Assembly: GCF_000524195.1 (NCBI RefSeq)
Contig: NW_020170388.1
Coordinates: 672,077 to 736,076, forward strand
Source: Echinococcus granulosus
Taxonomy: Eukaryota; Platyhelminthes; Cestoda; Cyclophyllidea; Taeniidae
Length of the DNA: 64,000 nt
Direction of reading: 5' to 3'
Made by a program: the position numbers and the translations under genes. Under the pieces are notes generated by a model. It saw only the letters and a list, made by a program, of their open reading frames with translations. It made no database searches and had not been told where the DNA came from. This document shows, one piece after another, positions 49,899 through 62,349 of the stretch (within the stretch, counting starts at the first letter, position 1; the number at the start of each line of letters is the position of its first letter).

Positions 49899-50848
49899 GA
49901 GATTTAAATATGTTTATTAATATATCTACATGCTAAAAGCGCATGTGTTAATTTGCTCCTAGTGGAAGAGGCCTACCTTTCCATACTGGTAATGAAAGGG
50001 TAGTAGTTATTGTAAAGTCGGGATTCATTCAAATTATCATCAGCGGATTAAAATTGTACGACATTTCTGCAAACAGTATAACTGCGCGGCATAATTTTAA
50101 ATAATACGATTATTGTGGAAACTGAAGGTAAAAAAAAATTAGGAAAACACCAACACCAACAGACAACATGCAGGTAGCTTTTTCGAAAGCTATAATATGA
50201 CATTGGAGTACCCTTGAAAACCGACAATAGATCACTCCAAGAGGAATGCAAATGTCAGATTGGAAAGACTCATCCATGCCACTCTATCCTGACGGCTGAG
50301 AAATTAAAAGATAATGACCAACTACCAGGTGCCCTAGGAGAAGTGTGTGGGATTTGACTGGGTTACGCCTTTAAAGTTGGATAAAAATTCCTTACCTGTG
50401 GTGCTCTCCCTCCTCCAGGCATAAATGAAATAAGTACAAATTTAGCACTAGATAATGTTTCAACATGACAAACTTATCAGTTATCCGATTACTATGAGCT
50501 ATAACGTAATAAAAGCTGCTTTAACTGCAGATGCATTATTCCACTGAGCATCTCAGTCTGACAATTCCACTGCCACGCTGGTGGCAGGACTTCAGAGCAA
50601 GTCACTTATGCTACCAACAACTCAGTGCTTCTGCATGTTGATGACAAAGGGGATTCCAGTTTTCCACATATTCAAACGAATTCTAGGAAGACGTTGACTT
50701 CAATTTGGTAAAAGATGTAGAAGCCCGAGTAGTCTGGACATTATGCAAGAAAGATGAATCACTCAAACCCCCAAATCCCACTTCAAGACACCACCAACTA
50801 TTAAAAAAGAAGGAAAGCTAATATTGCAAGGGACGGGGTCAGTCAAAA
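49899..50848. other. convergent intergenic spacer
   Basis: The tail-to-tail region between tolloid (+) and ASCC1 (-). It is AT-rich, with no long frame and no clear repeat. It probably includes the ASCC1 3' untranslated region. Confidence 0.5.
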
Positions 50849-53312
50849 TCACGTATATGATAAGATGAGTTTGGCAACGCACGGATAGAAGCCGCTTCCA
50901 TCATCATCCTCTGCATCATCGGCAATCATTTTGCACAACTGCACCTCTTCGAATCGCCCATTTTCGATGAGGTGGTGCGTCTCAAAGGCGAGGAGAATGC
51001 CCATCGTTGAGAAGGATTCCGAAGAGCATTGACTAGACAGAGCAAGACCATTTGTCTCAGCGGCGAGACGCAAAGCCTGGCGCTGAGCACGCAGGCGGGA
51101 ATTGAGCACTGTCATATGGAGTTTCACGGGGTCACCCACACGACGGCAGCCGCTGTGCAGTCCACGGCGAGTAAACATATCGGCTAGACCGTTGGCAAGG
51201 GTCTGGAGACGACAGCTCTGGACATTTTCTTTCAGCTGGAGCGACGAAACAAAAATTCAACGAATCGTTGATTTTACGAGCCAGGAGACCTTGTAATAAC
51301 TCCCACTTTGATACTAAGGTTTAGAGAAAGATTTGTTTGATTAGCTGAAGGTTTTCTTGCAGCTACATTGGCGGAAGATTTAGCGTATCTACAATTTATG
51401 GTTGAATACTTAATTTTTGTGATGGGCATCTCAAACTACTAAAAGAAGAAACGAACTCCGAATGGAGAGACCATCAATAAACTGGCCAAATTAAAAAAAT
51501 AGCTTTGATACAAAGAGAGGCCATTTGCAAATGGCATAAACATTACATGGAAGTGAGAAAATTGCAAGTTAGGGAATAACGTATTAAAATTTGGGGAAGA
51601 TGATTGACCATGAAGCAAAACAAATGGAAGAAGCATTCTTCTTAGGCTAAAATGCAATTTTATGACGTTGAGGAATTTTCGTATGTTCAGTTTTCATTTC
51701 GTTGAAAGGAAACAATAGAGGATTTAGGAGCATAAAATGAAAAAATGAAATTGAATTTTAAGGAATAAGAAACGTGGAGATTGCCATTTCCCATTTTAAT
51801 TACTCTGGTAATAGAATCGGTATTTATCGGTAAGCATACAAGCACCACACCTGAAATGCCAACGATAAATCAAATATCACATCAAATTAGCTTTCAAGCG
51901 TCAAAATGGCTCAAATATAAAGGTTTTAAAAAATGAAGTATAGGGTAAGAATGTTGAAATTTTCGTGGTCCAAACAGTGAACAGAGTTGGAAATTCAAAA
52001 TTTCGGGAAACAAATCGCCAACTGAATATGCAAGAAAGCAAGTAGTACTTGAAAATCATGAACAAAAACATTGCCATTTTAGACTTGATAAGAGGCGGAA
52101 ATTAGCGCTAAAGTGTATTTTCTCAAAAAAACGATGAAATGTTAAAAAAAGCAATATGGAAATAAAAGGTGAAGGTTCCATTTGCTTAAAAACGTCATAA
52201 AAAACCTGAAAAGAGATTTGTTACAAAATCCAACCGAACTTTCGTTAGTGCATGAGTCTCACTTCAAAATCGCTTTGAAATATGCTAACTTCTGGGAAAG
52301 AAAACCACCAAAATACTTCGTAGTTAATATAATCCCTTCTCAATTACTTTACCCCCGCTAAAGACGGTACATATGGATTCACTATAGGGGTAATTATTAT
52401 TTGTTTCTACCCAAAAGTAATGTAATACTAATTGAATCTGCACAATGGAAATTGCTGGTGTCAAGGCATGTAGAGGGGGAGAGAGGAACAGTAACAGAAG
52501 CCTTGATAAAAACTTACAGACATATAGAGAACTCGCGCCGACCTGGGATCATCATTCATACAATCAATTCCGCGAATGGTTAGACACAGTGGTGAGCGAT
52601 CAAACGCCCTACCCTCATCTGTTTGATCCAGAAAAGAGGTTAACAACTGTGAGGCCAGTCTGACTTCCTTTTGATCAGCAAGGAAGAGAGTCGCTAGGGT
52701 GAAATGGAGTTTGTGTTGGGAGACAAAGAGATCGCCATCGATACCACGGAAACTTCCTTCCTTGTCGTTTTCAACGTGTTCCAAAATATCTTTTTTGAAT
52801 GCCAAATAAGACTCTTTGATTGCATTGCTAATGACAGGTAGACAAACGAGATGGGTGGGCTTCATTTTTGGTCTGGATTCAGCGACAATCCAAGAAATGC
52901 GTCGAGCCACATTATGAATGTTAGCCACGGACTTAGCAAAAATTTTGATATAAGAAAGGGATGACTGAGGGCCAGGAATATCGAGTCGACAGTGGAACTG
53001 GGACTCAAGCTCATGTCTCCTAATTTGCTTGACACCAACTATGCGGGAGTAGAAAATTGGCGGGACAGAGAATTTCGCCACATAACCTCCAAAATCAGAC
53101 TTAATTTCTTCCATAATGTGACATGTCTGATCTGAGTCAAAATCATTGTTAACGGGTTCTTCGACAGGTTCAAAGTCAGTTTCAAGACGTCCAACCGGAA
53201 CCATTGTGCAGCTGGTGGATTTGATTGGATTCTTGCGATAGAGCTTGTCGTCGATTTTTATCAGAGGTGGCGACAGGATGTCGGCGGTGCGATCCATTAC
53301 GAATGAATCCAT
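50849..53312 (-). CDS. ASCC1: ASCC1 orthologue (KH-like plus 2H phosphoesterase domain)
   Basis: Two exons: 53312-52518 and 51235-50849, joined in phase 0 across a 1282-nt intron (GTAAGT..CTCCAG), giving 393 residues. The first ATG is at 53312; a longer frame begins with GTG and is not a credible animal start. It opens like ASCC1 with LIKIDDKLYRKNP, then a KH-like region (VPPIFYSRIVG, about 80-145), then the AKAP7/2'-5' ligase-like domain with the two His-x-Thr motifs KLHFTLATL and VKLHMTVLNS. ID-MNDDP before the exon junction also matches the human protein. ASCC1 is a subunit of the activating signal cointegrator complex with ASCC2/3, involved in transcription and alkylation damage repair. 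The KH loop lacks the G-x-x-G pattern. Nuclear. Confidence 0.88.
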
Positions 53313-53984
53313 ACTTGTGCTAGAAATCACACAATATAACCCCGGCTGTTTATTGTGAGCTCATAACTAATAAATGATTAAAACAAAGTGGTTGAGGTTT
53401 AAAAACCAGACGGGTGTTTTCACATAAGGTAAGCACAGTTTATCATTGCGCTTCTGTGCAATTGTGTTTTCACAGAAATAGAATGAGATGCCTTGTGAAA
53501 ACGTGCAATTTGTATAAATATGAGGAGAGTTAAGACAGTGTTAACCATTTATACCATGAAATATTAATATCTAAGAGCTGCATTGTTATTTTGGCCCTTG
53601 CATAGTTAAGTAAGCATTGATAGTGTTTGTGGTAGGCGAAGTGTGCGCACAGGCCTTCGCCATTGCATATATACAGTTTAATTCAATTACTCATCTAGTC
53701 ATTTAGCTCCCAACTTTTTTTCGAAGTTCTACTGTGGCAAACTAGTATAAAGATGGGCTTGTCGTTAACACATTGAAGGAATGTGAGCTACGGAATGGCC
53801 AGAGGCCCATACTGCCAAACGCTCACAAATCCAATAGAGGCTTAAGAGCTTGTAGACTCACTCATTCGACCATGTAAAGTGTCGAATTGCTCCATAGCCC
53901 TCTTACCCGTTGAACTTTATCTCCAGCAAGGACAGCTATAGCACCCTAAATATTCTCCGAAGTCGTTAGGAGTAACCGTAGCAT

Positions 53985-54075
53985 GTCGGAACATACTGAT
54001 GTGCAAAAGAGCTGAAGCCACAGGCAGGTCCAAAAGGCAATGTCGCCAAGTAGAATTACGATCAAGGGGACCCAA
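53985..54075 (+). repeat. repeat-like segment related to 54640-54735
   Basis: Shares a GCAGGTCCAAAAGGCAATGTCGCCAAGTAG-like stretch with ATGTCCAGAAGGTCAGGTCGGCAAGAGTAG at 54697-54726 and then GGGACC. The match is local and by eye. Confidence 0.3.
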
Positions 54076-54579
54076 ATATCCGAATAATCAAGTGCAGGGT
54101 GGAACAAACAATCTGGGCATTACATTAGTCGTAGGAACTTTGTGACGACAAGAAGGCATATACTCCCCCTGCAAACTCGAGTTTGTCTGCAACTTCGTCC
54201 ATCTCATGAACCACGCTGGTGGAGAAGTCTAACCGACTCCTTACTGCTTAAGGCCTCAGCATGCTCCGCAAACAACACCCCTCAGATGGCAACTGCCATT
54301 TGTAGAAATATTTGCCCAAAAGTGAAGTCATTTCAATGCTACCCAACCGGCTGCCTTGGCTTCGCTCTGCTGCTAGTCGATAACGCACAATTACTTCACA
54401 AATCTCCATATAAATGCCCTTAATAACCCCCACAACACACTCAAATCGCCCATCCCATGTGTGTTCTAAATTCACTTATGAATTACTCTCTTGTAGAACA
54501 CGAGACTGGAGTGACTGGTAAAAGTGAACGCAACATTGACAGCCCTCGTTGTGAGTTACCGCAGGTTTTTACAATGACA

Positions 54580-54735
54580 CTCAAATTTGACAACTGATTG
54601 AAGAAATAAGGATTGGTCCTTACTTGGATCGGATTCTCTTACCGTTGTCACCAATGCAACGCCCGGCCTTCCACTGAGGCCGCGTAAAAAAGCAGACATG
54701 TCCAGAAGGTCAGGTCGGCAAGAGTAGGGACCTAG
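54580..54735 (+). repeat. repeat-like segment, family of 46250-46345 and 53985-54075
   Basis: The left part resembles 46250-46345 and the right part resembles 53985-54075, so this copy bridges the two fragments and is probably the most complete of the three. The minus strand has a short open frame here with no known relatives. Confidence 0.3.
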
Positions 54736-55970
54736 GAGACTGCAAAGCCTGCGCAACAAAACGTACAGCTAAACAAATGGCAAACCAGTTAATCAGTTAT
54801 TCATCCCATCAAAGGAATCTACCCTAACTTTTACTATATTTTTTGATGGATAAATAGCATTATTTTAAGATGAAATGCCCCCCTCAAGTAAGAGTCAATA
54901 TCATACATAGTTATATGTGCAACGGCAGAAACGCCCTAACACCGGATCAAAACACTCTGGTACTAAACTTCGCCCCTGTTAACCTCAAGGGATCATTAAT
55001 ACCTAACCTAGTACATGGACAGACCTGAAATGAGATCTTAGCTCACATCTGAATATCCATACGGATTATCACCTAATATTGTCGTAACCTTAAAACCACT
55101 CGTGTGTCTCGAGCACTTCATATGACAACAATGCTATAGTTCGAATGAAAAGTAAACCACTACAATAATAAGTACTACAAGAGTTCAATTTCGATCATTA
55201 CAACGAGCATCCTAATGGCGAACACCTCCCCGGCAGACCAGTCAACATATTCATGCACAGCATGTCACTGCTGAACCGACATGATCCGGAAGGGCTCATT
55301 GCACGTTAGACGTAGGAAAACTTGGACCTAGAGAGCAGCCTCGGATCACTATTTTCTCCAACTTCAATCAGGCATGTTCACAGGCAAAATATAACTTTGG
55401 GCAGTAACCACGTTCACTACAACAGGGATTAATGTTGCACAAATGGGGTGCACAAGCAGAACAAATTAGCAGTACCCGTATAAAAAGTGGGCCAGGTAAT
55501 CTGCCAGTAATGAAAAACATACTTTGACCAACACAAGGTACACCAGTACAATTAATCACAACTTATTCCGAGTTTTCGATAGTCTTACCGAAAAGAACCC
55601 AAAGAAGTAGAAACGAATTATAAAAAGCGGGGACCTAATTAAATAACTTTTCTGGCAAACTAAATTGGAAGAGTTCGCAAACAATGCGGACGCAAAGCTT
55701 ACGAAGGGACATCTATCTTGCAAAGGAAAAAGAGATTTCAACATCAGAAACCGATTTTCCAAACCAATCCACCTGTTTACAATAGGTGCAAGAAGTTGAA
55801 AGTCAATATTAATACCGAAGTTGGTAACCGCGTAACCTACTACCCAACTGCAGAAATACAAATTAACAAGTTCAAAGCTAAAAAGGCCGACAGACCTGGT
55901 AAATTCATATGTACAAGACAGCATAGACACCAGTGCAAAAGAAATATCCATTCACGGGAAGGAATTATTA

Positions 55971-56658
55971 CTACACGACGATCCGATAGGTGATGTAGCG
56001 ACCAGCCGTTTCTGATGGTCGGTTGATTCGCACTACTTGACCGCGTTTCAGACCGTAATACCTCGCCACGGGATCACTCACCTGCATTTTGGGGAGCTGG
56101 CTTTCCTTCAGACGACTAAATGAGGCGTTACTAAAAAAAACTGAAGCCTTACTATCCATCCAAAAGTTCCTTCTTTTCCTCATTTGTCAGAACACTGTGC
56201 TTGGGAACAAGCTGGTGTTCCGTTATGTTGACCATGAGCTCGTTCTCATAGAAAGACTCTAGCGTGTACTTGTGAGACATCTCGGCAATGGCCTACAAGA
56301 CTCGAAAAAACCAAATCCTTACCGTCTTTGCAGCTGGAGTCAGACCACCATCCTGAAGTACAAGGATGGCTTTGTAGGTGTGATCCTGTTGCATCTGATC
56401 AATGTACGCACGAATTGTTTTCATGTTAACCTTATCCTCTTCGGGGAAAAAGACGTAGAGCATATCTGCTGGATCCTCTTCGTGATTGACAACCATAAGT
56501 AGGTCTTTCCTACTAGGTGGATCACCAACAGCCTCCTTAAATTCATCTAGTGTTTGGTCCAATTCCTTTTGCATAACAAGGTAGCCTCTATCATGACACA
56601 TTTGCAAAATGGTTTTCTTAATTCGCCAGAGTTTGTAGGTCTCAAAATCGTCGAGCAT
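55971..56658 (-). CDS. POLR2E: RNA polymerase I/II/III subunit RPB5 (RPABC1)
   Basis: Three exons: 56658-56323, 56292-56153 and 56115-55971, giving 621 nt, 206 residues (about 210 in human). Introns are 30 nt (56293-56322) and 37 nt (56116-56152), both GT..AG, with matching phases 0 and 2. The N-terminal jaw domain starts [16 protein letters not shown], then [17 protein letters not shown] and LTPAAK. The C-terminal assembly domain has [31 protein letters not shown] and [18 protein letters not shown]5 is shared by all three nuclear RNA polymerases and forms part of the lower jaw around downstream DNA. Upstream in frame 29 more codons are open, but family alignment starts at this ATG. A TATACAG acceptor-like motif ends one base before it. 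Confidence 0.95.
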
Positions 56659-57130
56659 GCTGTATACCCACAAAGAAAGTAAAGAGGCGCAAAGCAGAGA
56701 AGCGATGCCTTTAAAACCAATATTCCTATTAGTTGCTTTAAACAACGAACAAATTAAACCAAATAATTACAGTAAACAAATTTTTTGAATTAATTTTTCT
56801 GAAGAGATAATTAATTATAATTTGCACAGTTATGGTCAGTGCACCGAGGAGATTGTTTAATACCTTCTGTTTATCAGGTTTAAGCCACAAGTAAATAATA
56901 CGACAAATGAAAAAAGTGTGCCTAACATACATGATCCTGAAACAGGTGATTTTTTTATTTATCGCTTTGTTAAGCACTGTGTATCAAGTCCCAAACATTG
57001 GTTCCTTTGCACACCTTGCTACTGTTATAAACCATTGCATTTCTAGTCGGTTCCCCGTCTTCATCTGCTTTTCCATCAAAGGCTAGGAACCTTTTTTTAA
57101 ATCTGCTATGCTTTTTCATGACAACTTATT

Positions 57131-57310
57131 GTAGCCTCCCGAGACTCCCTGAAGACGAAAGAAGACACAATACTCGGGCAGAATATAAATTCAGCGCAGA
57201 GAAGGCGTCTGGGCTATTGGCATGGCCCAAAAGGCCAGCCCACCCAGCGAGATACAAGGGGGCTAATTCAAAGTACAAAAATGGCACCTCACCAGGATCG
57301 AGGGATAAAC
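57131..57310 (+). repeat. interspersed repeat fragment
   Basis: Begins CCTCCCGAGACTCCCTGAAG, matching the left end of copy 1 (39673 onward), and continues with AATACTCGGGCAGAATAT. It then has the AGGCCAGCCCACCC 14-mer shared with 40555-40700. Its orientation is the same on the + strand as those two. Confidence 0.55.
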
Positions 57311-60300
57311 CACTATCGTATTACATTATTGACTTCAATTTGTATCAAACATTTGTCTGCCTTAAACTACGTGTCAATTCAGTTACCACATGGTATGCTT
57401 CCACTCTACGGCATGGCCTTCGATCCATGCTAGCGGCTCTCCAACTCCTCTGTACATTAGTGTCAAAACCTCTTGCACTGTGCTGCAGTGTTTTTATTGC
57501 TAAGTAGCACGCTCCATACACTACATGAGTACATTAAAATAGGGCAGCTGTTATGTAGCAGTGTGGGTATTTACTGGTGTTGTAATAATCCAAAATTGCA
57601 CAGGAGAAAATATACCACTAACTACTGGCATGGTCCTGGGGGGACGACTTGTCTGCCCCGGAACTCTCTGCAGTCAAGCCCCTGCGTCGGCCATTAAAAT
57701 GTCGTCAGAGGCTTTAATGCCCATCTGCGAACCAGCAACGTCAGTAGCTGAATGTTTCTTTCAGATTGGAAGGCGTATTATGCCAACGTCACTGACGCAT
57801 CTCATTAATTTTACTGTACTGGAGTTTCGCCCCATTTGCAAGCTATTTTTGATAAGGTAAATACACAGGTTTTTATGGGGCTCAAGACCAGGCCATGGTT
57901 AACACAGAGAACCTCAAGTGCGTTAAGTGCCGGTCATAAGGAAATTGACCTAGCTGCTGAACCATTTAAAAAAGACAATAATTGAAATAAGTTCACAGGC
58001 TAGCATACCGCATCTATTCTTCATACATTTATTCAACTAGCATTGCTATACAAAAGTCATCTTGCATCACAGCACAGTCAATCAGCCAACCATTTATCCA
58101 GCTAGTCGGCAAAAACTCCCCCCGCAAGCACTCCATTTTATAACTACAGGAGAAACAGCAAAGTGATTGTCTTCAACGCAGATGCGAAACTTTTACATGG
58201 TCGCTTCCGTCATGACTTTTCTTCTCCAGTTGGTGCAGGTGGTGTTGACTATCAACCACACTAAGCACTACATTGCTAAAAGTAAAAGGGAAGAACGTCG
58301 GATACCCAAAAGATTTTGGAATAACTCATTTCTTCACGGAAGTTGGTGGGCAAGAACCATCTCTTGACATTTATTTGTTGGAAATTTTAGGGAATCGTTT
58401 TAAAAGAAGCCATTTACCAACTTGTCGAGCATTCAGGAAAGTTCTTCTGCACCATAAGATCGCTGTTAAACTTTTTACATTAGAGAAGTTTGCAGGGGAG
58501 AAACGTATCTCAGAATACCATAGTTTTATCCATTTGATTATTTTCTTGCTATTATAAATTTACTGACTGCCTTATTAACTAGGGCTGGTGATGCGAAACA
58601 TCTTTTATATGGCAATGTTATCTGCAGGAACATATTCCACCGATACACCCTTTATCCACTCCACACTTCCAAAATGCGCATAATTTCATGGTTGTATTTT
58701 TTGTGTGTGTGGTTCACCGAAGACACAGGTACTCATTAGGATCTGTTAATTTACCAAAGACCAAACCAGAATTGCAGCTATGGTCCATCTACCTCATGTA
58801 TAACAATTCAATTTGAGGGCGAACGAGAACAACTTCTCCAGGGAGGACCGGGACTATTTAATCAGTAAAATGGTATTTTCATTGTTTTCCTTGCAAGGTT
58901 GTGCGAGGTAGCAAGGCTTGTTCTGCAAAAAAACTGATCCTATCGAAGACTTGTACTTGTGGAGGTAATAATGTCGTTTCCTCATCTTTTGTATCACTTT
59001 GACAGTCCTCCAATTTATTGCCACCACTTTGCTATTCGACATTCCCATGCCGAACACGACAGGCAATTAGGGTATAAAGGTGAGATTTAAACTATTTAGG
59101 GTTTTTTGGCTTCGAAATACCTAAGTATTTTATAAGAGCGCAATTCATTACATCCTTGTGCCTCGTTGAGAAAAGACTTGAGATTTTGAAGGTAAATTGT
59201 ATTGTAGGAGATCCTTACAAACTTGCCCAAATAATTTTCATTAGATTCGATTTTTCTCGAAATACCCACACTTTAACTCTGCTAGTACGCTCTCATAATT
59301 TTGGTCTTTTTGTTCCTTAAAGTTGCTCTAGTATTAATAAATATTATAATGACTTAAGAGATGGCTCGGACTCCACGTCATTTTACGGTGATGTTGTAAT
59401 CTCTCAGGTAGAATGGAATGTTTGCCCTTACTTTGAGGTGATAAAAAACACCAAAAGTCATGGATAGACTGTGACGGATAAAGCCAAAATTGTTAACAAA
59501 AGTGATAACACACTTATTTGGTAGAACCGTCTCAGAATTGTGTTGTCTTATGCACTGATAGACATAACCAAATAGGGTCAGCCTACTTCTACAATTAATT
59601 TGCGCAGCATCACAAAACATGGATGGACAATGTTTAGTCGTCACGTTTTCATGAGGTCTGGGGGACATGAAGGTAAAAATAGCGTAAACCAAAAAGTAGA
59701 TCCAGTGACGATAGACTGACGCGAACCTAGGCCTAGTGACGCATATCAAAGTGACAAGTTGTAATTTGTCATTCCAGCGAGCTATACCAAGAGCCACCTA
59801 CTGCTGCGATGCGATTTTTTATGCCTGTTAGGTGAAAAAGTGCTGTTTACGCTCAGCATGGCCCCTGTCTAAACACTACCCTAAATTTCACCGTCAAAAC
59901 TCCCACAACATAATTGTGAATACCTCAGGGTCTTGTCATTTTTCCATTCAAAACCCAAAGTAGAAAGTCTGTACATCAAACAAATTTGTCAGCAAGTGTA
60001 AGCATGTCAATAGAAAATTTATTGCTATCCTCATATCGGTAATTTTGAAGTACGCAAAACAGGAATAGCGTATAAATGAACCAAGCTTTGGAAAGGCTCA
60101 CAAATAATTTGAGTATCTACTGCTTTGACAGCCCGCAGCAATTTGAATGATAACAAAAATTAAGGGAGATAAGGATGGACAATTTTAAACATAATGTGCA
60201 TAAATAGAATACATTAGTTGATTGTTTGACCCTTGGTTTATTAAAAAAATGCTCCCCTTAGGGTCTCCGTCATTGTACTGTCGGGGAGGAGGCAAGCCTC

Positions 60301-60479
60301 TGTATCATGTCAGTAGTCTCAAGCCCAAATGTATGTTGAATACCTATGTTCTATCCTAGTTGTATGTCCTTTCCCACCTTCAGATAAGTTTCGAGACGCT
60401 GCATTGGAGGCGACAGAAAGCAAACATGAACCCAAAGGACAGGTCCGGATTTCTACTGCTGAGTGATAAATCAGAAGTG

Positions 60480-61195
60480 CATATGGTGCAAATGGGCGAA
60501 TCGGTGATGAACATTAACAGAAGGGCTGAAAATGACACCTGCCTACGGCAACTACCCCAATCTCGTGGTCTGTAGGAAAGATATTAACAACTAAAGCTAA
60601 GTCATCCGTGAACTATCTGGAAAAGTTCGTTACGGAGCTATCTGTCCTTCCCGTATGGCAAGATAAATTACGTGAAATCGCAGTATCTCCTCCGCTTCTA
60701 CTCCCGCTAAATCAGACCCAGATAGACAAAGCTGGGCAGCGCTGAAGAGAACAAAATGACAGGGAGGCATGGACGCTGAAACCTATTTCTACAAGACTAT
60801 GTTAAGGTCAGGTATTTTGTTATTTGACTTTGCTGTTAGGCCTGTGTTCATAGGACTAACCCTGGACACACGTGATAGCCCGCACATTCCCCTGTCCTCA
60901 AATCCCGTTCCTACACGCAATAAAGCTCTGGGTACAGTAGAATTGCCAAGAAGGAGCGGTGGCGTTGTAGTCAGGTATCTCTTCTGTTGCGTGGAAATTT
61001 GGTGACTGGCACGGTTGGTTCGCGGGTGTTTTTCCTCTATTACCGAATACGTTGTGGTGGCTGATGCGAGAGATCGGCTAAGGGAAGCCCTCCGGGCCGT
61101 GTCAGTTGCCAACAGCCTTACTGTGTGCCAAAAATACATATTCCGCCCGAGCAATATTTCATACATCTTCTGAGAAGTCTCGGAGTGTTACATTA
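60480..61195 (+). repeat. diverged interspersed repeat, copy 2
   Basis: The inverted counterpart of 39663-40490, 20 kb away. Anchors run in the same order along the whole length, from the ACAGAAGGGCTGAAA motif to AAGTCTCGGAG at the right end. Frames on both strands are broken, so if it once coded for protein it no longer does. The element class is unknown. Confidence 0.72.
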
Positions 61196-62283
61196 ATATA
61201 TTTGGAGTTTTATCAAAATCTATTATGCTGGTCAAAGGTGTTTGACGCAAGCACGTAGTCTGTGCAGAATCTAAGGCGCAATCTAAACAATTTCGTTAAT
61301 CACTGGACTAGTGTACCCATCGACTTCATCGGCCATGGGAATGTTTATTGTTTACTGCCATCATACGCCCCTTCCTATCGTACTGAACTGTTTATTCCAG
61401 TGGAACCTGTAAATCCTAGCCTTACGAGGAAAGCCATCCGACTTATTCATGCATCGCATTTTGGTGATTTTAAACAAAATTTTGACTATCTGTTATTCGT
61501 AGCGAATAAATAAACATCCACCACAGGGTAAAGTTTTATTTGCTACTAAATGCTCTAAATCCCACAGTTATATGAAACCTTGATAGATCTTGTTCAAAAA
61601 CAGAATCACCACTTTTTGGTACAAATACGAATTACATTATGTGATAAACGAAATAAAAGCCATTGTTTTTGAGAACTAATCTAATTTTCATTCAGAGTTT
61701 GGCACCGATAGAACAACAAAAAGCCTAACTGTTTAACCAAACTCAATAAGGTGGCCTTAAGGTCTGAATTGCAATTCTACTAATCTCTAGAATACACACC
61801 ACTTAAGTGAAAAGATTTATTTCTGACGTAAAAGTGAAGACTAAGTCAGATTCCCATTTTGCTTATTTTAGTGTCCAACGTTATTTAAACGAAAATGCTT
61901 TACTAGTTGGATTTTGGCAGCTTAAAATGACTTTTATAATGTCGTAAATTTAGCATTATTCCATGGAAAATGTCTGACTGGCTAAATTAGTCGACTTTTT
62001 GACGGAAATGCACAAGGAGTTTAGGTTCAAGACGAGTAAAACGAGACCTGCAGATTCGGTTGTATGTATGTCAAATCTTGGGGTCCGTTAAAGGGTAACT
62101 TAATATTTTTCAATTTTCTTAATGCCATTTAGTTATGTACACGACATGAGCGCCACAAAGGAGGGCAGAAATAACAGAAACCAAGAGAACAAAGAGCTGC
62201 TAGCCGCAAGATGAATGGCATAATTCAAGTACACATTCAATCACAAGGTCCCAATAACCAATGAGAGAGAGGTTAAAAATAAA

Positions 62284-62315
62284 GCCAATGGTGGGACAAC
62301 GGTGGGTAATATAAA
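62284..62315 (+). promoter_or_regulatory. CCAAT and TATA elements of the A2M-family gene
   Basis: CCAAT at 62284-62288 and TATAAA at 62310-62315 lie 66 and 40 bp before the ATG at 62350. Spacing fits a compact core promoter with transcription starting near 62340 and a very short 5' untranslated region. It is motif evidence only. Confidence 0.4.
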
Positions 62316-62349
62316 CGCGGATTCATGGCTATGCCACGCCCAATTCAAC

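Larger units (their letters stand above)
53331..55970. other. intergenic region with decayed repeats
   Basis: Lies between ASCC1 and RPB5, both on the minus strand. Apart from the repeat-like segments at 53985-54075 and 54580-54735, I see no supported gene. Overlapping frames near 55556-55993 on both strands show no family resemblance. Confidence 0.45.
56659..62349. other. intergenic region between divergent genes, with repeats
   Basis: Between RPB5 (-) and the A2M-family gene (+). It contains repeat fragments at 57131-57310 and 60480-61195. Frames at 57561-57860, 58156-58560 and 59378-59797 have no recognisable family or splice-bounded structure. No RNA gene was identified. Confidence 0.45.

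Noticed and set aside
53313..53330. Longer ASCC1 start
   Set aside because: It would use GTG; the first ATG is at 53312 and the family alignment starts after it.
55556..55993. Overlapping 131- and 91-codon frames near 55.6-56.0 kb
   Set aside because: Opposite strands of the same sequence, no family match; the minus one is dominated by Phe/Leu from AT-rich DNA.
56659..56745. 29-residue hydrophobic N-terminal extension of RPB5
   Set aside because: RPB5 family proteins begin at the MLDD/MDDE position and are not membrane proteins; an acceptor-like AG separates the extension from the ATG.
59378..59797. 139-codon minus-strand frame
   Set aside because: No family resemblance, no splice context, biased hydrophobic composition typical of AT-rich chance frames.
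60789..61166. 125-codon minus frame
   Set aside because: Lies inside the diverged repeat; the homologous copy at 39.7-40.1 kb does not keep this frame open.
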